A stretch of DNA of 64,000 bases from Crotophaga sulcirostris (Eukaryota; Chordata; Aves; Cuculiformes; Crotophagidae). Made by a program: the position numbers and the translations under genes. Numbering within the stretch: the stretch's first letter is position 1; each line of letters begins with the position of its first letter. Below are positions 29,560 to 39,500 of the stretch, in pieces. Under the pieces are notes generated by a model, which was given only the letters and a program-made list of their open reading frames with translations, was not told the origin of the DNA and searched no databases. The DNA lies in assembly GCA_013397455.1 (NCBI GenBank), contig VYZB01000015.1, forward strand, positions 2,300,647 to 2,364,646, read 5' to 3'.

Positions 29560-29930
29560 GCCTCTTTTAGCAACAGCATTTGTTTATGTTGACTTAAGGG
29601 AGTCGTGGGATTGTCGCGCTAGCATCGCTTCTCTGGGGTTCAAACCCAGCCACCATCTGTGGAACAAGAAGTAGGAGCCCAGATACATCGGTCACTAGTT
29701 CCCTTCCTTTCCCAATAGTGTTTGGACTGATTGAAAATCTCGTCTCATTGGCACCAGTTCTGATACAATATCACTTAAATTCAAACGTGGAGGGAGAGTG
29801 TTGTATGTAACCCTATATGAACTGCAAGTGCAGCGTCCTGGCCACGCCTGTGTAATCGTTCTGGGTCTGTGACAGTGACAATAAATATTGACATCACTGC
29901 AAAGCCAAGCAAACTCTTTGGGAGGTTTTC
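29560..29930 (+). other. unclassified element-like block with polyadenylation signal
   Basis: This block differs in texture from the A/T-rich surroundings. It has several CpG dinucleotides (around 29603-29627, 29832-29862), a self-complementary CTGGG...CCCAG hairpin at about 29633-29649, and an AATAAA at 29880-29885 following a GT-rich stretch. That arrangement would suit a solitary retroviral-type LTR, the 3' end of a non-coding transcript, or a non-CR1 repeat. I see no target-site duplication or full TG...CA boundaries and cannot place the family. Edges are approximate. Confidence 0.25.
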
Positions 29931-30936
29931 ATGCCACAATGAACCTTTAGTGCTTTTCTAGCAACATCCCATTAGTTATCGAATCACAGACAATTCTACA
30001 ACTCTGAGAGTGCAGAAGCTTTTAGGGAAAAGCAATGCAGTTAATTAGATTCAATGGCAGAATTCAGGAGGGAACATTCATGTTTCCAGCTGCCAGCCCC
30101 AAAAGCTAGAGTTTGTTAGTCTTTCAGATGCGGTTCACAATCAAGGAGATGTCAACGGTGACTGAGTTGCCATAAGGTGACTTTCTTTGATTGCTATTTG
30201 TGTTCAGAAAGTTGCTTGGCAGACTTCTTACCATCAAGCTGTGGAGTCAGTGCGGCTCAGGGGTCTAAAAGGCTTGGTTAAGTGCCTGGGAAGCCTATCA
30301 GCCAAGATTCTGCACAAATTCATTGCAGCTGCAACATGAAAATAAGGTTGTCATTGCTGTTGCTTTATCACTGCTATTTTTAGCTATTACATATGTCTAC
30401 TCCTTCTTCTCTTGATCAAACACCATTAACCTAACACCCATACTGACAGGCAGTACATGACTATTTCTAACTGACAGTTCTTAGGAAAGAATAGAGCTTA
30501 AAACTCAGGAAACCTCATGAATTAGGACTGGAATTCGCGAACGTATCTTCCCCATGGAGTGCCTCTGAGGATCAGATGCAGTACTGAAAGGTAGAGGACA
30601 GTCTGCTGGGTCAGGTACTGGCTACAATCACATGAGGCTGTTGAAATCGGTCGATCAATTATTTGATCAGAGAGGGCAAAACCTTGCAGAATTTTCACAG
30701 TTTGATAAGAACAAAAGTATGTTTTGCACAAGGTAGAAGGAGGGATATAAAAACATGACAGCGTAATAAACATATTTCAGCTAGTATAATAAACAGAATT
30801 CCAAGCCTTCAGAGCTGAGCCAGATTTCTCTTTTAAAAGAGGAAAAATGTACAGCCAGGCATTGTCTCATATGCCAAATGATAATAATGAGCAATAACTA
30901 TAACATGAATCATCGTTGTAAGTCATCTGGTGATTA

Positions 30937-30950
30937 TTTTTTTTTTTTTT
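30937..30950. repeat. poly-T tract
   Basis: Fourteen consecutive T, read as poly-A on the minus strand. No recognisable retrocopy lies next to it. Confidence 0.8.
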
Positions 30951-31232
30951 ACAAATTAATAAAGTATTCCAAAAAGTCAGTACCATGGGGTTAGGAACAC
31001 TATCAAGAGAAGTATGTGGAACTGACAAAGACAAAGCTTTTCTAGATATGAAACTTCAACGGAAAAAAATGTAAGAACAAGAACGTTTCACATAGAGTAC
31101 GTTTTTGATCTTTTTAACCCTTTTTGAATCTTGGCTTCTTTTATGTGGCTTTTCTATATCATACATTCATTAAATAGTTGATGAATGGCAGCCAGTTTTC
31201 CTTGAGGACCTGCATATTCCTTTGCTGCTTAT

Positions 31233-31492
31233 CCTTGAATGTAAAAAGATTCGTCACTGAGAGAGTGATTGGTCATTGGAATGCACTGTCCTGGGAGGTG
31301 GTGGAGTCACCAACCCTGGAGGTGTTTAAGACGAGATTGGATGAGACACTTAGTGCCATGGTTTAGATGATGGGTTGGTGTTAGTGTTAGTGCTACTGTT
31401 GGGTTATAGGTTGGACTCAATGATCTCAAAGGTCTTTTCCAACCTTGTAATATTGTGATACTGTGATGACCAAGTGAAATAGGGATGTACTG
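31233..31492 (+). repeat. CR1 LINE 3' end (copy A)
   Basis: Reads in plus orientation through the typical CR1 3' end: 'TCACTGAGAGAGTGATTGG', 'TGGGAGGTGGTGGAGTCACC', 'CTGGAGGTGTTTAAGACGAG', 'GGTTGGACTCAATGATCTC', then 'TTTTCCAACCTTG' and a degenerate tail of TACTGTGA-like units. It is 5'-truncated. Copy B in SLC38A4 intron 12 (about 54086-54351) matches it closely, apart from a 12-base insertion here within the GTTAGTG region near 31387-31400. Similarity to copy B continues past the tail to GGGATGTACTG (31482-31492). Confidence 0.9.
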
Positions 31493-32754
31493 CATTCCCA
31501 GTTCTGCAGATGGAGTATTGGGAAGCAGAGACTGGATTAGATCCACTACAAATCCTGAGACATCTTATTCTGAGCTGCTGTGAGTTTCTCTGTATGCACT
31601 GACAACGCCCATACTCAGTCAGTCTAACCCATGGAACACTTAGGAGCACAGCAGAGGAGAACCGAAGCTTTGTTAGGCTGCCAGGTCTCATACCAGTCAT
31701 TTTTAACAGATAGGGCAGATTGAACAGTGAAGAAACTGTGACTTTGTAGAGCCTGAGTTGCCCAGATCCTGAGCTGCTCAACCCAGTCCAAGAGGCGTCA
31801 ATGCCAGACAAGACTCTGTGCAACTTGAGGACCTCCCTGGAAGTGTCAATGTCTAATACTCTGACTGCCACGATGGTGCCTAAGCTCTACGCAAATGTTG
31901 TCTTAGAAGTATGTTCAAGACGGTGGAAAAAGTCTGCAGAAGAACCAGGAATTAGGTTTTGTGCCCTGGACTAACTGCAGGGCACCTGAGGAGATCAGGA
32001 CTAAGTGTACGGCATCTCCATCTCACTGCCAGAAAAGAGTAAGCGGCTCACACTCTACCAGACCAGAATGTATTGGTTTCAACTCCTTTTCATTCATTTT
32101 AATAAATGGGAAATTCTTGTTAGCTGTTAACATCCATAGGTCTCCAAAGGCACGCTTTTTCCCTATATAAGCCTTTTTAAGAAGAGTGCTTCATCCTAAT
32201 TCCTTCTAAAGAGCTGACTCTGCTCTCAGGGTCTAAGTAATGTTGTTAAGTGCTGCAAAGTATTGTACACTGTTCAGACAGCACAAATAAAAGTATTGCT
32301 CTCCCACAAAGTCTGCTAATGAAAGGGAAGTCTGATTGTTTTCATGGGTTGATTTTAATCGCATTTCGTTTATATGAACACATTGTTATTTTTATAAACA
32401 GAAGTGTAGTCATGAGACTCTGAAGATTACTGGTGAAATTAAGTTAACAGTGCCTTTTTTTGGATGTTTTATAGAAACTGGTTGTCTCCTGATGTAACAA
32501 TGACCAAAATACAAATGGCCAAATCAAGGTTAACACGAACATGGTCCAGGACAGACTAGACAAACGCCTATTAGGAAGAGCTTACCCACTTTATCCAACC
32601 AGGTCAGCAGTCCAATAAAAGTGGTTCCCTATCCCCTTGCCCACCTCTTTTCCTTAGCTCACCATGGAGGCTACAGCTATGCTTGTGGTCTCAGTTCAGA
32701 AGAGCCCAGGTGTTGTTAACCCTCTCATTGGACAATTGTGCTCGGTGTCTCCCT
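31493..32754. other. intergenic, unclassified
   Basis: No known gene. A 155-codon frame on the minus strand (31404-31871) runs from unique DNA into the complement of CR1 copy A. Its product resembles nothing I recognise and is probably chance. A piece near 32545-32590 loosely resembles an old CR1 3' region but is too degraded to call. Confidence 0.4.
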
Positions 32755-33020
32755 GCTTCCAAGGAGGTCTGACTCTCTCTACTCCATATCCCAGTTAGGT
32801 TTTTGTAGACAGCAATAGCATCTTTCCTTAGTCTTCTTTTTCTGCAGCCTGACCAAGCCCAGCTCCCTCAAGCTCTCTTTGAATGCCTTACACTTCACCA
32901 CCATGTTGCTGTAGTTCTTCTGGGGAGGGAGGCAAGGCTCAAAAGTGCCTGATGGAGGGGAATAATCTACCCTTGACCTGTTGGCTGCATTCTAGTGCAA
33001 TTCAGTTGGTTTTAGGAGAG
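32755..33020 (-). repeat. CR1 LINE, degraded internal fragment
   Basis: On the plus strand it shows the complement of CR1 3' UTR and ORF2-end blocks: GTCTGACTCTCTCTACTCC, TTTGTAGACAGCAATAG, CCAAGCCCAGCTCCCTCA and CCCTTGACCTGTTGGCTGC. Many substitutions and small gaps separate these blocks, so it is older than the 7.3 kb copy. The 3' tail expected on the left is not recognisable. Confidence 0.7.
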
Positions 33021-35224
33021 CTCTTCCAGGTCTTCACTCTATTACATTGAGATGAGGAATAGTGGTGGCCAGCTCTTCCATCCTAACACATCATACCAGC
33101 ACATAGGAAGACATTTGAGAGCTGTGCACTACTAAAAAATATTGGTTAGTCTGGCAACCAGACATGAACAAAAATGTATTTACATATTCCCTATTAAGTG
33201 ATGAATGGTGAGCTCTCCCCAACCTGTGTGACTGGAACTATATATCTCATGATTGATAACCATGGACACATGCCGTGGTGGACACATGTCTGATCATATA
33301 ATGGGACAGGCATTGGGCCCCAGGGAAGACGGAGTCACAGCCAGGCCTGCCTAGCAAGTACTTCTGCTGCAAACCTTTCCTTACTCATATGTGAAAGGCC
33401 TCTACAAAAGGTGACAGTAGAGATGAGGACCACCTGGATGAAATGTTCTGACAGGTTGGATATGAGCTGGTCTGCTTCTGGAGAATTGTTTAGGATGCAG
33501 AGGTCATGGCAGCTGCTGCAGAAATTAGACTACTCAAATGAGGCTGAGGACCAAAATATCAAACTAGGTTTAACTCCTTTTCACCCAGCAGATCTGGACC
33601 TGTAAGTTTTCCAGATCTTAAAAGAAACAGAGGTCCTAAAGATATGTAATATGCAGCTCTGGATGCTCCCGGAGCCCGAATCTCAGCACCACAGTATTAT
33701 ATTGCATATTATCCAGCAGTGGTTGTCCACTACCTAGTGAATTCATCATTCCTCTGCCCTGCAGCTTTGTTTGCTCAGTCTTGTTCCATGTAGAGCATGG
33801 ACGATATGTTCTTTTTAGCACACGTGAGCACTTTCAGAGCAAACAATAGGCAGAGGCTTGCAGTGAAAATCTCCAGGTAGTCCCTGCTTTTGCTCAGGCA
33901 CAGCTTGAAGCCAACGATAATTGTTCTGACAGTGCAAGATGTTCCCAAATGTGTTCTGAAAATAATGGAGGGGGAATTGGCACCACTGAAGTGGTATTTT
34001 TTGTGTGAGGGTGTGGAACAACAGAAGGCCTGGGGTAAAAATCTAGAGAGGATGGTTTTGTCCATTCCTGACATCATTCAAATAGAAAGAAGGTAAAAAA
34101 AAATTGCATGGTAAGTCCCCTTTCTAAATAATATAAATAGCACATATACCTTTTCCAAAACCAGACTCATACCATCAATCTTAAAGCACCTGACTGAAGT
34201 GTATTAAGGAAGCTGGCTGGTGACCATAAGCCCCATCTAAGTGGACTGAATAATTTTCTGAGATGCTCCTATCTCCTTCCATTGAGATAATAAAGACCCT
34301 AAGGCAAACTGTCATTGCATGAAGTGTCTTTTTTTAGATGTTATGGACTTGAAGCTCTCTGACTTTCCCTTCTTCTTAAAAATATTGGGCAACAATAAAT
34401 ACTTACACTCTACACTGGCAGGAATCGTTATAATAGAGAGATGTGGTAAAGCTGAAAATAAAATATTCCTTGCATCTGCAGTCAAACTTAATGTCATAAG
34501 CACACTAAGTCAAAATGTACAGTAGTAAAGCAATTAATATATTGTAAACTATAACCGTGATTCTGAAACCTATGTTTATTATAAGGACCCCTATTTCTTA
34601 AAATGAATCACTTGAGTTTTATTTAGTATTCTATTTTAGCTCTTCCTCATTTTGCTGTTGCCAATTGTAAATGCAACTTTTCATACTTGCCCTGTGAAGC
34701 TTATTATGGCCAGGGAAACTGGAATAAACTTGGGACTAAGAAGAAATTATGTTTTTGGAATAGAAAAACAGGACGTTGCAGCCTATTTTAGAGCATACCA
34801 GTTATTCTGCTACAGAGAATTTAATACATTTACCAACTATCCTCATTTTTTGTTTTGCAAAATTTATGAATATTAATATTTTAAAAGAGAACTTTGAACT
34901 ATTTTGTGGGTAGTTACATATTTGTAGTGTATGTGTGAAGACGAAAAGATTTCTTAAGCCAAAACCTGCTGCTCTTTCCCCAGTAAATCTCCTCAGGAAA
35001 TCAATGGACTATTGACTTCTTCACTAAATCTTTTTTTTTTAACTTGCTTCTGATGTATGGAGTGTTGTTTGCCTGATGTCTGGCCATGTCTCACCTAATC
35101 GCGTTCCTGCCATCAGTAGTTTTGAGGGCATCTTTAATATCTTTGTGTTCCAATCAGAACAGTGGTTGAAAGCGACCCATGGAAGACAGCTGATCCAGCT
35201 GTCTCCACAAAGTGGGGCTGCCAC
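33021..35224. other. intergenic, no gene seen
   Basis: Several frames of 60-100 codons overlap on both strands around 33775-34096, but none matches a family I know and there is no exon-like pattern. The rest is A/T-rich. Confidence 0.5.
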
Positions 35225-35560
35225 AAACACTGTGGCAGCTCAAACATGGCTTTGACTCACAGTTTTGAAAACTTCCAAGGACAGTGACCCTGCAGCTTCC
35301 CTGAGCAACATGTTCCCAGGTTGCACTACCAGCCTCCTGAAGTCCAACCTGAACATCCCACACTCTGGTATATGGCTTTTACCCCATATCTGGGCTGTTG
35401 GTCACCACCAAGAAGAATCTGGCTCTGTCATCTTTGCAGCTACACTTCAAATAGCTATAGCTTGGTATCTTCTACCCCTTTAGCTTCCCCTCTTTCAGAT
35501 TAAACAAACCCTGCTTTCCCAACCTTTTCTATTCTGAAAAATCCAAATGGTTTAGTACAG
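35225..35560 (-). repeat. CR1 LINE, old degraded fragment
   Basis: Blocks such as CCCTGCAGCTTCCCTGAGCA, CATGTTCCCAGG, CTGAAGTCCAACCTGAACAT, AAGAATCTGGCTCTGTCATC and CTTTCAGATTAAACAAACCC occur in the order expected for the complement of a CR1 3' region. Divergence is high and the borders are unclear. Confidence 0.6.
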
Positions 35561-35879
35561 CTGAAGTCATGTGGCTCCTTGGATTTGCAAGATCTGGGTG
35601 AGAATTCAGGGTGTTTGAGATGCAGGACATGACATTACCCCTCTCATCTAAAACTTTAAAAAACTATGAAATAAAAAATAGGGGGTGTTAATGCATATTT
35701 ATAAGGATAAAGTATAGCAAGAGCCAGTTAATATCAAACCTATTTTTGCAAAAATACATTCTAACCCTTTTAAAGTGTGGATTTGGACCTGTGTGTAAAT
35801 GTATGTGTAAGTCACACAGTTTGAATTCAGCTGGTTTATCATTACCAGGATTACTTCAACTTCTAGTATATAATATACA
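35561..35879. other. intergenic spacer between CR1 relics
   Basis: About 320 bases of A/T-rich DNA separating a minus-oriented and a plus-oriented CR1 relic. Nothing else is seen. Confidence 0.6.
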
Positions 35880-36592
35880 TTGAGGCTGATGCAAACACAG
35901 ACCCATCATCACTGAAGGACAAGCTGGTATATGAACTATTACAGGAGCCTGACCTGTACAAATCAATGGACCCTGAAGATATCCACTTGAGGATAAGGGA
36001 GCTGGCTGACACCATTGTGAGGTTGCTCTCCATAATCTTTGAGAAGTCGCAGAGATCAGGGGAAGTCTCAGAAGACTAGAAGAAGGCTAATGTTGCCCCC
36101 ATTCACAAGAAGGGCTTAAAGGATGATCCAGGAAATTACAGGCCCATTAATCTTACTTCAGTCCTTGGGAAAGTTATGGAATGAATCCTCCAGGGGGCTA
36201 TCACAAGTTAAATAAAGGACGTGACTAAGAAAAGCCAGTACAGATTCAGCAAGTGCAAATCGCTCTTGATAAATGTGATCATCTTCTACAACGAAGTCAC
36301 CTGCTTGGCTGATGTGCGGCGAACAGTGGACATTGTCTGTTTGGATTTCTCTGAGGCTTTCAGTGCAGTTTTCGACAGCCACCTCCTACAGAAACTGATG
36401 TGATTCAGCGTAGACAAGTGGTCTGTGCAGTGGGTGGGCAACCAGCTGACAGGTCACTTCGTAATGATGATGGGGATGATGTTATCAAGTGTACCCTGAT
36501 GAAGTTTGCCAATTATACCAAACTAAATGGGGAAGTGAACACATTGGAAGGGAAAGCTGCCCTGGAGGCTGGGTAGGCTAGAAGAGTGGCAG
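35880..36592 (+). pseudogene. CR1 LINE ORF2 relic (reverse transcriptase segment), broken
   Basis: In plus orientation the DNA follows the CR1 ORF2 reverse-transcriptase region. Landmarks are GAGCTGGCTGACACCATTGT (near 35999), AAGGCTAATGTTGCCCCCAT (near 36084), AATTACAGGCCCATTAATCT (near 36134), AGTCACCTGCTTGGCTGATG (36294 on) and AAGTGGTCTGTGCAGTGGGT (near 36417). Translated, it gives [10 protein letters not shown] and the YLDFSKAF-like block as CLDFSEAF. Stops interrupt it, for example at 36078-36080 and 36181-36183. After 'AGCTGACAGGTC' (36447-36458) the sequence jumps to the segment coding for the catalytic FADD box, so roughly a hundred or more bases that carry GVPQGS in intact elements are gone. 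The box itself reads FANY, both aspartates being lost. The relic cannot be active. Confidence 0.88.
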
Positions 36593-39500
36593 TGCTTTTC
36601 TAATTAGGGATAGGCAGGAAGAACTGGCAGTGTGAGGAAACTCCGTGTTAATATAGCTGGCTCCTTCTCTGCAGAAAAAATTTGTCCAAAAGCCTGTAAA
36701 CCATTTCTGCCAGACCCAGCTGCTCGTATACCTCGCACTGTCTGGCATCTTTGGGTCATCAGGTGCTGGGGCAGGGACACAGCTGAGCATCATTGGTGCA
36801 CCATGCACTGAGGAAAGACCCACCCAAGTACCCTGACAAGTCTACTTAGGCTCAGTGAGTATCAGACATAGGCATTGATATCTGTGGTATTTGAAAAAGA
36901 AATGAACTCTGCTCTTGATTATTATTTTTTTAATCAGGTTCAAAAAATATATCAGAAGTAATTTTCACAGCTGCTGATGATTTGTTAGTACATCTGTCCC
37001 TGGATCTCCCCGCTGTTTGCTTTATGGTTTGCAATCTTATTTTCATTTGTTTAAAGAAATGTTTTTCTCTCCCCTGTTGTTACATGAGACATCCACATGA
37101 ACAACAGCACAACGAGGAAACTGCTTATACCCAACGCCCTGTCAAGTGTGCAAAGCAAACAGGCACAAACAGAGCACGATTGCCTTCCCCAGCACCTCCT
37201 GCAGCTCTGCTCCTCTCACCCTAGCAATGGCACAGAATAGTCTGGTGCAAAACTGCATCTGAGAACTGCCTTAATTCACTATGGACACCTATTCTATGTC
37301 ATATGATTTAGAGGGAAAATCCATTTCCCTTATTAACCCAGCTGATGCAACAAAAAATATAGGCAACTTTCAAAGTGCCTTCAACCAGGCTAAACCCAAA
37401 AGTTTGTTCATTTTTCTGACTTTGTGACAAGTTTTAAGCAAGATAGGACCTCTAGCTCTGAACCTTGCACCTCCTAATCTTTGGACTGTACTACTTTTGG
37501 CATCGAATGGCATGATGGGCCTTACGATCAGTTACATTTTCATGGGAATGCAGGACCAATGGAGACAGAGCTTATTTTTGTTAAGCTATTTGTCTGAGCC
37601 TATATTACAATTAGCATTTTTTTGGAGAGGGAATCCATGAAGTGGTACACCACAGCCAGTGCAGGTAGGAAGTAGGCAGAAGCCCTGTTCATGGCAGACT
37701 GGGGTTGGGTTCCCACAGGCTGTCACCCAGCCGGAGCTAAAGTGGTCTGAAGTGCTCCGCAGGAAACTGTAAGAATTAAAAATTACATCCCCTCATTTGC
37801 CTTCCTCCCTTCACAGTCAGGCCAGTCTGAGGGTTTTAATCACAAAGGCTTTATGGGAAGGAAGGCTGGAGGGCTGTTAGTGTTTTTTAATTATGGTCAT
37901 TATGTAATTGGATAAAAGGTTGTAAATTCTACAGTATTGCAGGCACATCACAGGTAATGAAATACTTCTCCGCAGGTCTGTGTTGCCATTAAATGAATAA
38001 CATTTGTCACTTGACATATACCTCTGCAGTTGAAATTGCAGTAAATATTTCAACCAGGAAACTAAGGCACAGGTCAACCAGCCTATTTGAAAGCACACAC
38101 TTCCGACCAAGTCCTGCCGTGCCCACTTCACCACAACTGCAAGATGGAGCTCTATAGTGACAGAGATAAGAGCAATGGGGGAGTCCTTAGTTATTTCTCC
38201 CAGGTCCTATTTTCCAGGCTTATTACTATTGTGCCACTGCAATTTAATATACATGTATCATTCAAAAATCAAGATTATCAAGTGAAAGCACGATCAAACT
38301 TGAAGCATTCTGTGGATATGCATTTTGTAATAGTACTAAGCTCAGAGAGCAAATATCTCTGGTAACTGAGATGTTTGCCCTCAGTGTGCTCCAATAAACT
38401 GATTTACCTTTCTTCTTTTTTTTCCCCTTTTTTTAAAAAGAGCTGACGCAAGTTTGTCAAAGGGAGTTGTTGGGGTGAGGCAGCTGTTGATTGGTTTATC
38501 TGATACACTCCCATTTGTCTTTAAATCACTGTCCAACTGCTCTAGGTTGCACATGAGCAAACTTTTCATTACAGGTGCAATTCCTAAAAGATATATCCTG
38601 CGTAGCAAGTGAGCAACAGAACCTGCTTGACTCACAGGTAAACTTAAGACTTTTTTTCTTTACAATGTTTGATCAATGTATTTTAGACACTGGACACAAC
38701 TTTAAAAATTAAGAATTAGAAATGTAATTAATCTGTAAATATAAGTGCCATGTGAAGGATGGGCTCTTTAAGATTTACTGACATGAAAATTATTTTGGAA
38801 AGTATTGTTGGTATTTCTTGAGGAATGAAATTTACTTATTTTTTTGTACATCAGATCATAAGCTAAGCAACCAGAGAGACAGTAAAAGGTGTTTAAAATT
38901 GACCAGGCAATTCAGACATGAACACTGGCTTTCCTCTTACAGTCCTTGGTTAACTTCTGAGAGTTCTTTCAAGGCTCTTAATTACTTGCCTAACATTTCT
39001 GTAAATAAATGAATTTGTGAAGGCAGACTTTGCTTTTTAATTGTTTATTTTACAGTTACAACACTTATTTCATTTTGAAATAGCTGCACAGAAAATAATA
39101 TTTCAAAGTAACTGACATGAAGATGAAGAATTTGGCAAAAAGTGCTAAATCAGATGCTCTGATGGAACTTACAAATCTTGATACTGCAAAATTCATGAAA
39201 ACGTTAGTCATATCTGTGACCTGGCATTATTTGCCCAACGGTTGTTCATTCTCTAAATGTCTGAACTGAAGACCAGAAAGAAATCAATAACATTGTGAAG
39301 TCAGATGCCAAAAATTTCATCATTTTCTGTGTCCTTTCTGAAAACCATTATTTAATAAATTATGGAGAACAGTACTCTATATTTGAAAAGAAAAATAGTT
39401 TTATGGGAAAAATAGCTTCCCTTTAATAATATTTGAATCTTTTTTGCAAACAATATTTCCATTTTAATGCCGTACTTGAAGAAAAATCTTTTCTGTTAAG

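Noticed and set aside
29634..29660. GGTTCAAACCC resembles a tRNA B box followed by CCACCA, suggesting a tRNA-derived SINE or a retroviral primer site on the other strand
   Set aside because: The distance from the loop to CCA is too short for a tRNA 3' end (17 bases where 23 are needed), the T-stem does not pair properly, and no A box lies at the right distance.
32540..32700. Possible additional CR1 3' end in plus orientation (ACTAGACAAACGCCTATTAG)
   Set aside because: Only one short block matches; the expected tail and following blocks are missing, so it was not listed as a feature.
33775..34096. Overlapping frames of 60-100 codons on both strands as a gene relic
   Set aside because: No family resemblance, and simultaneous openness on both strands points to composition rather than coding.
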